Assembly: GCF_002575655.3 (NCBI RefSeq)
Contig: NC_053037.3
Span: 567,712,880-567,776,879, forward strand
DNA from: Aegilops tauschii subsp. strangulata
Lineage: Eukaryota; Streptophyta; Magnoliopsida; Poales; Poaceae
DNA: 64,000 nucleotides
Direction of reading: 5' to 3'
Shown: positions 18,741 to 29,969 of the stretch, piece after piece
Layout: each line of letters starts with the position of its first letter
How positions within the stretch are numbered: position 1 is the stretch's first letter
Program-made: the position numbers and the translations under genes
The notes under the pieces: model-generated
Told to the model about the DNA's origin: nothing
What the model saw: only the letters and a program-made list of their open reading frames with translations
Databases searched by the model: none

Positions 18741-21427
18741 TCAGCCCGGTCCAATTCGGTGTTCTACGTGGGCCAAGCCCATTAATTCAGCCTTTTATAT
18801 ATTTTTTCCCTATTAATTTTGGTCAGCTACATGGGCCAGGCCCAACATTATAGCCTTTTTATTTTTGGGCTGTAGCCTTTGTTTTTCTTTTTTTATGCAC
18901 CCCAATTGTCAAATTCTGGTAAATAGGTCCCAAATGTGGCGTTTTGGTTCGTGGGACCCTGCTATCAAGGTTATGTTCTTCAGATTTCAATATACCAATA
19001 TAGAAAACTGACACAATACTTCAAGTAACAGCAAGAAGCAATCTGCTACATCATATAACATACGTACAATGTGATCAGCATCAAGTTTACAATTGGATAA
19101 CAACTCTACAAGTGTACAGTCTACCACATGATTATCACATGAGCCCTACAAGTGTACAGTCTACCACATGAGTCTACCACATGAGTCTACAAGTGTAGAG
19201 TCTACATCATATAACACACATACAAATAGGATCATCCTAAAGTGCTTCATTACTCCCAAAACTAGCTCCAATGAGCTAGAACTATGCTTCTTCCAACTTC
19301 TTTGTCCTGATGCTCGCGAAGAAACATGAAAGGCCAGCATTTGCAAGTTATAGAACAAAATGATTAGGAACAAAATAAAAGTAAATCTGACAGCATATTT
19401 ACTTTGCAAGGAACCACAACATATTTCTGCAGAAAAAGAACATGTATGCAAACCAACCACCAAACAAATAACGAGCTGGTTCATCTTATACCAGAATAAA
19501 AAGAACACCGACAAGGAATAGAAGCATTCCTTGGTTTTCAAGCACACCAATTCATAGACATGATTTGGATATGGAAAAGACGAACATAGCAACAAGAGAT
19601 AATCATAGAAAGTCGTCCATCCTACTATTCAATAAATGGTTCAGATTTCACCGTAACAAAACACTTAACAAGCTCAACACTTGTATTTTTGCTTGCTGCA
19701 ATCTAAACAACATCACCACAAGTTCTATGATGCATCCAAACTAGTGAACTTTGTGCATAGATCGGATCAAATCGAAGAGAGAAGGGGAAGGGAAGGGCTA
19801 CCTTGAGGATCGAATGGAATCAGCCTGCTTCTTCCTGCCATCTTCTTGTGAACAACCTTCTTCTTCCTGCCATCAACAGAAAGCTTTTTAAGAAGTACAA
19901 CAGGAGAAACGTTTCATACAGCGGAAAGGGGGACTTGATCAACATCCACTAACTTCACAAAAGAAAACACCTATCCAGGCAATAATTTCCCCCTGATTTA
20001 ATAAGACAGCATGCCCGTGAAAAAAACTAGGCTAATTTACTTCTTCATGGGATTCAGATAAAAAAGGGTTCAAAAAGGGACCTATCCAAGAACCACATGT
20101 TAAGATCTGGAGAATGGAGGTAAATTATTTGACCATCGACATTCCGTGATCAAGGTAAACTGTAGCTAACTAGCTGATTGACCAATCAGAAAATGTATAA
20201 AGTAACCACCAATGCAACAGATTATGTTCTACTTCTAGCGCATTCATTCATAAGCGAAACATGGTGAACTGGAATCTAGAACTCATCGACATAGGGAGAC
20301 TTGATCCACATCCAACAAATAGACACGAGCTAGATTTGAGGAATTCAGTCAAACAAATCTGTAAAAGTAAGCATTCATGCCTGCTGGATTTGTAAGCAAT
20401 TAGTTGATCCACCAAACGGGAAAGAGCATTGACATCATTAAATTGCAGAAGCAAAACTAACAGCAACCCAAAATCACCCAAATCACTAGTTGATTAGCAA
20501 CAGACAAGACACGCGTGCGTGGTAATTCGAAGAAGAAACGGCCCTGCCGACAACAGCGCCGCCCATGACAAGGAGCTGCCCAGTACAATCCACCAATTAG
20601 TATACATTACATGACAGGTTATTTACTACTCCATAAGTACATAAGTAGTATTTGTATCAGTACAGCTACACTGGCACGTAGTACAAACATGGTATCTCAG
20701 CATTCACTTGTAGGTGGCATCTGTATATACCTAGAGGTTAGCTCATCTTTTTATGTCAAGAATAGAAATCATATAGATTTCCTTGAATAACATAGGAGAA
20801 GAAAAATGTTCAGCAAGTATGTATCACAAATTTAATGATGAGACAAGGCTAGATGAAGACATTTTCTAATTGACAAGCACCCAAATATATACAGGCACCA
20901 GTTCAGGAAATTTATGACTTGGACAGTGTATTAATAGCAGATATGACGAACTAATGTACTTGTACTTGATCTAGTTGAATACATGCAGAATAAGTTCATG
21001 GTATAATTTGAATAGGATCAACAAGCCATTTATGTTGCCTTTCATCCAAATTTGATGTATTTCCATGCTAAGGTGCATACGATTGTATTTCCGTGAGGGG
21101 GTTATTTCATATCCCTTAATTTTAGTACATTGGCATGATAACATGCTAGCTTTGGCAACATTGAGACAATCAATTAATCTGCACCGAGCAAACATGAATA
21201 GGATTGAAGGAATAAATTTTGTTCAGATTCAATTATATATAACACATTCACATCAGATTTAATTGGAAGCAACTTAAACTGCTGCATGAAGGAAACGTCT
21301 GTGGACCGCTCCGCCATGTAAACAGCTGAATTTGAATAAATATAAACATGTAACAAAATGGAAATGTTATGATATCTCTGTTGCATGAGTTTTTATCATC
21401 AATCGCATCTCGACTCGGTAGATCTAC
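18741..21427. other. CACTA interior, no gene recognised
   Basis: AT-rich sequence with stops in all frames. A short exon-like stretch on the minus strand near 19800-19850 (ATG GCA GGA AGA, ending CAAG before GTAGCC, a donor-like site) and a repeated cttcttcctgccatc (two copies, about 19836 and 19861) are the only features I noticed. Short repeats of tctacaagtg/tctaccacatgag lie near 19100-19200. Confidence 0.5.
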
Positions 21428-21518
21428 CCGACTTCGTACCCGAAAGTCCCCATCACCAGCGTAGACACATGGCTGTGTCGTCTTCGTGCTGGATCTTGGC
21501 CAGACCAAAGTCAGCAAC
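21428..21518 (-). pseudogene. Captured receptor-like kinase exon fragment
   Basis: On the minus strand a splice-acceptor-like cttgtgcag is followed at 21518 by codons for VADFGLAKI, the activation-loop DFG motif of plant Ser/Thr receptor-like kinases. After a frame change come HVSTLVMGTFGY, the next conserved kinase segment. Similarity stops where APEY should follow. The fragment is about 90 bp, lies inside the CACTA element and cannot be functional. CACTA elements are known to carry host gene pieces. Confidence 0.75.
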
Positions 21519-22229
21519 CTGCACAAGACATAAAAAGCCCCATCACGCTCTGAGATGAACATTCAGAATATATCTTCCAAGCACATGTACGCATGCATGT
21601 CCCAGTTGAATAAAAGACTTCATTTTAATAGTTGGATTCCGGAGACAATTCTTAGTGCTTCAAATCATTCAGTTATCTGAATTAACAGTATAGAAAAGAA
21701 TTGAAGATCTCAATGACAGTAGTAATTGGAGGGATAAATCAACACTTGTTCTAAGGACAATAAGATGATTGGTGCCAGGCAGTGTGGGGTCTCATCAGTC
21801 ACCAAGCTGAACATCAGTGGCTTATCTCCTCTAAAAGTGCAACCTTATTTTGCATCTACACTAGCCCCTAATCGTGCAACAATTTACAGTAATTTGAGGA
21901 GTATTTGCTAGGATCATGATGACAATTTTAGATTAAATTGCAGTGTTTGTCATCCACAGTTGTATGGTTCTATCTAGGATTACATAAAAACAGAGAAAAC
22001 AGGGAACTACCCAGCATCCACGACTAGAGCTAGTAGTAGGAACACATGGTACAGTAGTAGAGCCGCAGCACAACTACTGTCAGCCGGCAAGGCATGCGTT
22101 GTGCTACCTACTCATGGTTCAGAGAGCCATCTCGCTGAACCTGAACCTGAATGGTCTTGGCAATCCCTGACAGAACCTGAACTATCAGATGCGCATGATT
22201 GGGAGTAGTAGTACGTACAGGAGGATGTT
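21519..22229. other. CACTA interior, no gene recognised
   Basis: Mixed-composition sequence flanking the kinase fragment. It could be captured intron, but nothing in it supports a specific origin. Confidence 0.45.
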
Positions 22230-23090
22230 GAGCGGTAGGCCCCTGTCAGCGAAGTCGGCTGCGAAGTTGTGGCCTGGCGCATGGTCTCGGCGGGGGTGAG
22301 GTTCCAAGAGGCTACGGCGACGTGGGTGCCGTGCCCCGCGTGCCGCCAGCACCCGCGCCATCTCCACGCAGATCCCGCTCAATGCACCTCCCAGCAGTAG
22401 CGAATCCAGTGAGTCCAAGCCAAACGGGGGAGAGAGAGAGCAGAGAGGAGAGGACCAAGAAAGGGAGAAGGGTGAGGAAAAGTACATGTGACTATGGCGG
22501 TGAGGCTGGCTGCGGAGACCGAGCGCGTTGCCGGGAGCGGGAGGGAGGAGGACATCAACGTGGGACGCCGGCCAGCCCAAGCCCCGTCGGTGGAGAGCGC
22601 CTGCTCGATCCAGATCGATGTCCTGATTGGCGTGGGGTTGCCTGCGAATCTTGGGGGCGGCTCTGGGCATGGGCTCGATCTTGGGTCGGCCTCGACCTCG
22701 TGTACGGTGAGGGTCGTCGATGGTGGCGGTGGGGATGGGGTTGGGGGCGGCGGCAGATCGAGATCTGAGGGAAGGAGAAGGGGGTGGGGTTGGGGCGTGG
22801 GCGCGGGGCGTGGGTGGGAGGGAGAAGGGGGCAGCGGCGGCTGGAGTGGGAGGGGAGTTAGGGCGGGACGAGCGCGGCGACTGAGGCATCAGGGATGGGG
22901 TGGCTCGGCGGGCGGAGGAAGAGAGGCGTGGACTCCGGCGCGCGGGCAGCGGAGTGTGGTGGCGCGCGGGCGTGGGCGGCGGGATCTGAATCGGGGGCGG
23001 GAGGTAGGTGGCGGCTGCGAGTGGATCTGAATCGGGGGAGAGAGGGAGGAGTGGAGTTAGGGTTTGGGTTGGCCGGTGAGTGAGAGATGT
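22230..23090 (-). other. GC-rich segment with proline-rich reading frame in CACTA
   Basis: A minus-strand frame open over most of 22185-23222 encodes Pro/Ser/Ala/Arg-rich sequence (for example PPTPRAHAPTPPPSPS) followed by MARVLAARGARH. Composition differs sharply from the AT-rich surroundings, as expected for captured grass gene DNA. The opposite strand is open too, a common effect of high GC, so I do not claim a gene. A proline-rich extensin-like kinase ectodomain is one speculative source, given the kinase exon nearby. Confidence 0.4.
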
Positions 23091-23337
23091 TGGATTCGCC
23101 TGGTGTGGACGGTTCAGATCACATAGAGTGGGGTGATCCGTGAGAAGTGTTCTGATTGGTCCGAGAATCTGTGATATAAAATAATTTCCAAGTAGTAAAG
23201 ATAGAGCTATTTTGTGAAGCAACTATCAAAAATATTTTGCAAAAGGGCATTATACAAATTTTCACTCAAGTTAGACCACATTTTATGGATGAGCACCAAT
23301 TTGTATGCATTTCTGATCTTTCTAGCTATTTTTAATC

Positions 23338-24940
23338 ATTTTTCGAGTGTCCAAACTGAGTTTTTTTGTGAAGGACCTATAATATATTTGTTGCAAAATT
23401 GGACCAAATCATTTTTATGAAATACTAGGCCTCATTTAATGCACAATTGACCAAATTATTGGGTGTAAAAAGTTTTGATACACCTCTCGTGAAAAAGACA
23501 AATTTTCGCCGATTTAGTTGGAAACGGGTCAAATTTGAACTGCGGCTGCCTCATAGTTTGCTATTTATTTTTTACAAAAATCATTTCTAGGTACAAAAGT
23601 ATCTATTTATTCAGAGAAACACCAAAAAAATTCCAAGATTCAACCACTAGCTAGGAACGGTCATTCCCGCCGTTTTGACCGCATTTTGAAACGGGCATAA
23701 AAAATTCAAAAAAAATAAAAAAATTGGAAAACCTTCGCATTGTGTCATCATATGTGACCAAGTTAGCAGGAAAAATAATAAAATTGTAATACGGCTATTC
23801 TTTTAAAAAAGTGTTCTCAGAAACGAGCTATCATGTGTGGAGATCAATGGCTTTCAAGTCAAATGATCAATCTTATGGCCACATTCATTGCCTAGTTTGT
23901 TCAAATGATCTCAAATTGTGCACAAGGGTGCATATTGGAATGGCAAACAATGTTGCCTCAGGAAATTTTCATTTTCTTTGGAAGAAAAAGTCATTTTCCA
24001 TTTTTCGAGTGCCCCAAATGAGGTTTTTTTGTGAAGAACCTACCAAATAATTGATGCAAAATTGGACCTAATCATTTTTCTAAAATACTAGGCCATATTT
24101 AATGCACAATTGACCAAATTCTTGGGTGTAAAAAGTTTTGATCCACCTGTGGTGAAAAAGACAAATTTCCGCCGATTCAGTTGGAAGCGGGTCAAATTTG
24201 AATTGTGGCTGCCTCATAGTTTGCTATTTATTTTTCCAAAAATCATTTCTAGGTACAAAAGTATCTATTTAATCAGAGAAACACCAAAAAAATTCCAAGA
24301 TTCAACCACTAGCTAGGAACGGTCATTCCCGCCGTCTTGGCCGCATTTTGAAACGGGCATAAAAAATAAAAAAAAATAAAAAAATTGGGAAACCTTTGCA
24401 TTGTGTCATTATAGTGGCCAAGTTCCCAGGAAGAATAACAAACTTGTAATACAACAATTATTTTTAAAAAGTGTTCTCAGAAACGAGCTATCACGTGTGG
24501 AGATCAATGGCTTTCAAGCCAAATGATCAATCTTATGGTCACATTCATGGCATAGTTTTTTCAAATGATCTCATATTGTCCACAAGGGTGCATATTGGAA
24601 TGGCAAACAATATTGCCTAAGGAAGTTTTCATTTTCTTTGGACGAAAAAACCATTTTCCATTTTGCGAGTGCCCAAAAGGAGGTTTTTTTGTGAAGGACC
24701 TCCCAAATAATTGTTGCAAAATTGGACCAAATCAATTTTCTAAAATACTAGGACATATTTAATGCACAATTGATAAAATGGTTGGATGTAAAAAGTTTTG
24801 ATCCACCTCTTGTGAAAAAGACAAATTTCCGCCGATTCAGTTGGAAGCGGGTCAAATTTGAACTGCAGCTGCCTCATAGTTTGCAATTTATTTTTTCCAA
24901 AAATCATTTCTAGTTACATAAGTACCTATTTAATCTTAAA
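23338..24940 (+). repeat. Tandem array of about 660-bp units in CACTA
   Basis: The phrase (t)ttcgagtgcccaaa recurs at 23341, 24003 and 24662 (periods 662 and 659). Long stretches such as ccgattcagttggaagcggg and gagatcaatggctttcaag repeat in each unit. The third unit is truncated near 24940. Units differ by several percent. Long tandem repeats inside CACTA elements are known in Triticeae. Confidence 0.92.
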
Positions 24941-25739
24941 TACATGGTTTGGTGGCGATACGTCGAGGTTTGGGCGGTGGCCGAGGGCCCCAACTCTAGA
25001 GCGCGTAAACTCGCATGCCCGCCGCGTTGTCACCGTGTGACCGTGGCACTGCCATGTGTTCTGGGAGGCCTAGGCATGTCTAGTGGGTTGGGCACTCCCC
25101 AGGTAGGTGCTAGGAAGAAAATTACAACATAAGATTCTCACGAGGAGACCGATCGATGCTGAAACATGAATTAGCAGCCAAGTGTTTGATTAGCGGTACG
25201 GGAAATGTACATGGCTAATGGGCGTGAGTTTTGGCTGAGGATGATCAGCTACTAAGAAGACCGTCTTCACAAATTTTCAGCTCAAAAGGAGGAGCCTAGG
25301 TGGTACTTGCTTTGCAAAGTACCACACTGGACATAAATACGAATGTTGAAGCTGGGCTCAAACTAATGAATGGATTGAGCTGGCATTTGGTGGAGGATGG
25401 TTATTTGAGCATAGGAAAGCACCGTAGAAAATGGATACTATTTGGACATGCCAAAGTGGTACTTCCTTCACAAAGTGTTGTTCTGAACAAAATAGGAAAA
25501 TGAATATTGTTGAATTATTTTTGAACTAGGAAAGGAAGGTTTTTTAAATATTTGATGAAGATATGATCCAAAGAATTTATGAGATTTTTTTGGGAATTTT
25601 GGGAATGACAGAAATATAGGTTGCTTCACAACCTGGGGCAAAAATTGCCACATGGACATGACACATAGGCAACACTGATGAGGTGGCGCCCAGTCGTAGC
25701 AACCCACCACAATTTACAAGGTTATGAACATCTATATTG
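24941..25739. other. CACTA right interior, no gene recognised
   Basis: Non-coding. Contains a near-palindrome ggtacttgctttgcaaagtacc-type hairpin near 25300. Otherwise nothing recognisable until the subterminal motifs. Confidence 0.5.
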
Positions 25740-25962
25740 GTCGTGATCAGCTAGGAATAAGGTAGCGGACCAGTGCTATCTGCTTTATGACCATTTCGTG
25801 TAAGGAAATTATGACCTTTCTGACCAAAATGGTCGTTATAGTTTAGGGTTTGGAGCCCCCCGAACAGCTTTTGACCAATTGGTCTGAAATGGTCATAGAT
25901 CTATGACCAATTCTTCCAGGGTCACTGACAGAAGGTCACTAGTTGACATATTTCTTGTAGTG
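25740..25962 (-). repeat. CACTA right subterminal motifs and inverted repeat
   Basis: About ten gacc/ggtc motifs in both orientations (for example gaccaaaatggtc, gaccaattggtc) precede the terminal repeat at 25934-25962, mirroring the left end. Confidence 0.8.
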
Positions 25963-25965
25963 AGC

Positions 25966-28068
25966 TCAAGCAGTGGGCGCGTGAGATCACAGCAGCGGAG
26001 CCATCATTCGATGCTCAAAAGGCACTAAAGTGGTCCAGCGCGCATATCATTTTTGACGCCGAGGACTACCCTGATCGCACAACTGCGGTCGGGTGCTTGC
26101 CGTTGTTGGTTTCGCCAACGATACGCAACCTCAAAGTGACAAAAATGCTAGTTGACGGCGGGGCTGGTCTGAACTTGATCTTGCCTGTTGTGATCAAAAG
26201 GCTGCAGAATCCTGATGGAGACCTCGAGGAGATGGGCACGTTTCAAGGGGTCAACCCGGGAAGGAGCCAGCCGAAGGGTAAGGTCACGCTGCCCGTGACG
26301 TTTGGAGGCGAGTTGAACTACAGGACGGAGAGGATTGTTTTCGATGTAGCCAAGATCCCCTTGCCCTACAACGGGATCCTTGGCCGCCCGGCACTAGCTA
26401 AGTTCATAGCGGCGTCACACTATGCCTACAACACGCTGAAGATGCCTGGGCCGATGACCATCATCACCGTCCCCTGCGACAAGAAGGACGCGCTGATCTG
26501 CGCCGACCAACTCTACTGGGAAGCAGTTGCAGCGACTGCCACCGAGGCACTTGCTCCTGCCGCTGAAGCTCCGGAAGGGAAGAAGACCGGCAAGACCTCT
26601 CGCACCCGCTCCGGCAAGCGACCTCTTCGGAGTGTTGTGCTCCCGTCGAGGACGTGCCAGAGAGCTCCACCGCCAAGAGCAAGAAATCCAGAGCTGCACC
26701 ACCAGAGACCAAGAAGGTGTCCATCAAGGAGGATGGCATGGGAGGGGCTTTCACCATAAGCTCCTCCCTTGACAGAAAATAGGAAAGCGCGCTTGTCACC
26801 TTCCTGCGGGCGAATGTCGATGTGTTTGTGTGGCAAGCATCCTACATCCCCGGCGTTCCCAGGGAGGTGATTGAGCACCATCTTGCTGTCTGTCCTCATG
26901 CGCGACCCATCAAGCAGAAGGTCAGGAAGCAAGCTTTGGAGCGGTAGGAATTCATCACGGAGGAGGTCAGGAAGTTAGAAGCAGCAGGTTTGGTGAGGGG
27001 AGTACTCCATCCAACGTGGTTGGCCAATCCAGTGGTGGTGCACAAGGTGAATGGGAAGTGGAGGCTGTGTATTGATTACACGGATATCAATAAGGCTTGT
27101 CCAAAGGACCCTTTCCCGTTGCCGCGCATTGACCAGATTGTCGACTCCACGGCCGGGTGCGACTTGTTATCATTCCTCGACGCCTACTCAGGATACCACT
27201 AGATCTCCATGACAAGAGAAGATGAGGAAAAGACAGCATTCATCACCCCGTGTGGTACATATTGCTTTTTGCGAATGCCTTTCGGGTTGAAGAGTGCTGG
27301 CTCAACGTTTGCAAGAGCAGTCCAAATCGGTTTTGAGCCCTAGCTACATAGAAATATGGAAGCATATATGGATGACATAGTGGTCAAAACCAAGGACAAG
27401 GCAACACTGGTACAAGATTTAGAAGAGACGTTTGCAAATCTGCACAAGATCAACCTCAAGTTGAACCCTGAGAAGTGTGTCTTCGGCGTTCCGTCCGGCA
27501 AACTTCTCAGGTTCTTTGTGTCTCAGCGTGGGATCGAGGCGAACCCAGACAAGATCAAGGCTATTGAGCAAATTGAGGCACCTAAACGGATGAAGGATGT
27601 GCACCGGCTCACTGGCTGCGTTGCCGCCATGAGCAGGTTCATTTCCAAGTCTGCCGAGCGTGCCCTCCCCTTTTTCAAAATCTTGAAGAAGGCGGGCCCA
27701 ATGGAGTGGACCCCAAAGGCCGAAGCAGCGCTGCAGGATTTGAAGAAATACCTCTCCTCTACGCCGATACTGGTTGCGCCTAAACCACAAGAGCCGTTGC
27801 TGCTGTATCTTGCGGCAACGAACCAAGTGGTTAGCGCCGCGCTAGTGGCACAGAGGGAGGCCGACAAAGAGACAGCGGCAATGGCAGGACGAGCGGATGA
27901 CGAGCCAGGGCTTCCCCCGGCAGGGCCTAGTACCGGCGAGGTGAGGCCCCCGGCAGAATCTGACGTCGGCAGGACAGGGCCCGTGCAACCTAATGGAGTG
28001 GTGCAGAAGAAGAAGATGATGCAGCACCCAGTTTACTTTGTCAGCTCCCTCTTGCAGGGGGCTAGATC
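25966..28068 (+). pseudogene. Tat-like protease, RT and partial RNase H
   Basis: Coding sequence resumes after the CACTA with KQWAREI. The protease motif LVDGGAGLNL (about 26145-26175) has Asp-Gly-Gly in place of the usual Asp-Ser-Gly. RT motifs: WLANPVVVHKVNGKWRLC, FLDAYSGYH with a TAG straight after it (27200-27202), MPFGLKSAGSTF, and catalytic YMDD (about 27364-27375). A second stop precedes LHRNMEAYMDD. RNase H begins near 27780 (EPLLLYLAATNQVVSAALV) and contains a long Pro/Gly-rich insertion before HPVYFVSSLLQGA. It is cut at 28068 by the copia LTR; agatc (28064-28068) is the left target copy. Confidence 0.85.
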
Positions 28069-29794
28069 TGTTGGGGAACGTAGTAATTTCAAAAATTTCT
28101 ACGCACACGCAGGATCATTGTGATGCATAGCAACGAGAGGGGAGAGTGTTGTCCACGTACCCTCGTAGACCGTAAGCGGAAGCGTTATGATAACGCGGTT
28201 GATGTAGTCGAACGTCTTCCTGATCCGACCGATCCAAGTACCGAACGCACGGCACCTCCGAGTTCTGCACACGTTCAGCTCGATGACGTCCCACGAACTC
28301 CGATCCAGCAGAGCTTTGCAGGAGAGTTCCGTCAGTACGACGGCGTGATGACGGTGTTGATGGTGCTACCGACGCAGGGCTTCGCCTAAGCACCGCTACG
28401 ATATTACCGAGGTGGAATATGGTGGAGGGGGGCACCGCACACGGCTAAGAGATCAATGATCAATTTTTGTCTCTATGGGGTGCCCCTGGCCACGTATATA
28501 AAGTTGTCGAGGAGGGGGAGAGGGCCGGCCCCTATGGCGTGCCCTGGAGGAGTCCTACTCCCACCGGGAGTAGGATTCCTCCCCTTCCATGTAGTAGGAG
28601 TAGGAGACAAGGAAGGGGAAGAGGGAAGAGAAGGAAGGAGGGGGCACCGCCCCTCCCCCTAGTCCAATTCGGACTAGTCATTGGGGGGGCGCGCGGCCTG
28701 CCTCTCTCTCTCTCCCCTAAAGCCCAATAAGGCCCATATACTTCTTCCCCCGTATTCCCGTAACTCCCCGGTACTCCGAAAAATACCCGAACCACTCGGA
28801 ACCTTTCCGATGTCCGAATATAGTCGTCCAATATATCGATCTTTACGTCTCGACCATTTCGAGACTCCTCGTCATGTCCCCGATCTCATCCGGCACTCTG
28901 AATTACCTTCGGTGCATCAAATCACATAAACTCATAATACAAATCGTCACCGAACGTTAAGCGTGCGGACTCTACGGGTTCGAGAACTATGTAGACAAGA
29001 CCGAGACACGTCTCCGGTCAATAACCAATAGCGGAACCTGGATGCTCATATTGGCTCCCACATATTCTACGAAGATCATTATCGGTCAAACCGCATAACA
29101 ACATATGTTGTTCCCTTTGTCATCGGTATGTTACTTGACCGAGATTCGATCGTCGGTATCTCAATACCTAGTTCAATCTCGTTATCGGCAAGTCTCTTTA
29201 CTGTTCCGTAATACATCATCCCGCAACTAGCTCATTAGTTAATGCTTGCAAGGCTTATAGTGATGTGCATTACCGAGTGGGCCCAGAGATACCTCTCCGA
29301 CAATCGGAGTGACAAATCCTAATCTCGAAATACGCCAACTCAACAAGTACCTTCGGAGACACCTGTAGAGCACCTTTATAATCATCCAGTTACGTTGTGA
29401 CGTTTGGTAGCACACAAAGTGTTCCTCCGGTAAACGGGAGTTGCATAATCTCATAGTCATAGGAACATGTATAAGTCATGAAGAAAGCGATAACAACAAA
29501 CTAAACGATCAAGTGCTAAGCTAACAGAATGGGTCAAGTCAATCACATCATTCTCCTAATGATGTGATCCCGTTAATCAAATGACAACTCATGTCCATGG
29601 CTAGGAAACTTAACCATCTTTGATTCAACGAGCTAGTCAAGTAGAGGCATACTAGTGACACTCTGTTTGTCTATGTATTCACACATGTATTAAGTTTCCG
29701 GTTAATACAATTCTAGCAATAATAATAAACATTTATCATGAAATAAGGAAATAAATAATAACTTTATAATTGCCTCTAGGGCATATTTCCTTCA
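28069..29794 (-). repeat. 3' LTR (1726 bp) of the Angela-type copia
   Basis: Plus-strand limits are tgttggggaacg (28069) and atttccttca (29794); in element direction it begins TGAAGGAAATATGCCC and ends CCCCAACA. A polypurine-like GTGGGAGAT precedes it in element direction. It contains gcccctccccctagtcc- and ctctctctctc-like tracts. A plus-strand tatataaag at 28492-28500 reads antisense to the element and is not taken as its promoter. Confidence 0.9.
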
Positions 29795-29969
29795 ATCTCC
29801 CACTTGCACTAGAGTCAATAATCTAGTTCACATCGCCATGTGATTTAACACCAATAGTTCACATCACCATGTAATTAACACCCATAGTTCACATCGTCAT
29901 GTGACCAACGCCCAAAGGGTTTACTAGAGTCAATAATCTAGTTCACATCGCTATGTGATTAACACCCAA

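Larger units (their letters stand above)
18447..25962. mobile_element. CACTA (En/Spm) DNA transposon, non-autonomous, 7.5 kb
   Basis: Ends cactacaagaaatatgtcaa and its inverted partner ttgacatatttcttgtagtg match over about 28 bp with one mismatch. The 3-bp target agc is at 18444-18446 and 25963-25965. It sits inside the Tat-like element between gag and protease, and excising it restores a continuous reading direction. Subterminal zones carry many gacc/ggtc motifs. I find no transposase domain. The interior holds a kinase exon fragment, a GC-rich proline-coding segment and a 660-bp tandem array. Confidence 0.93.
15122..28068 (+). mobile_element. Ty3/gypsy element, Tat-like, split by CACTA and cut by copia
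   Basis: 5' LTR, gag, protease, RT and part of RNase H are on the plus strand. Protease and RT before the (missing) integrase is the Ty3/gypsy order. The gag domain type and CxxH zinc finger suggest the Tat lineage. A CACTA transposon sits between gag and protease (18447-25962, target agc duplicated), and a copia element cuts RNase H at 28068. Integrase and the 3' LTR are absent from the window, being lost or beyond the rearranged junction at 47016. The preceding cacgg (15117-15121) would be the target copy. Confidence 0.88.

Noticed and set aside
22185..23222. 345-codon minus-strand frame as a host gene
   Set aside because: GC-rich and open on both strands, Pro/Arg composition, and inside a CACTA; no complete domain. 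Kept only as a compositional segment.
28115..28435. Frames in the copia LTRs (also 34950-35270)
   Set aside because: Present in both LTR copies, no domain, and LTR sequence explains them.
28492..28500. Plus-strand tatataaag as a copia promoter
   Set aside because: The element is on the minus strand, so this would be antisense; no evidence of use.
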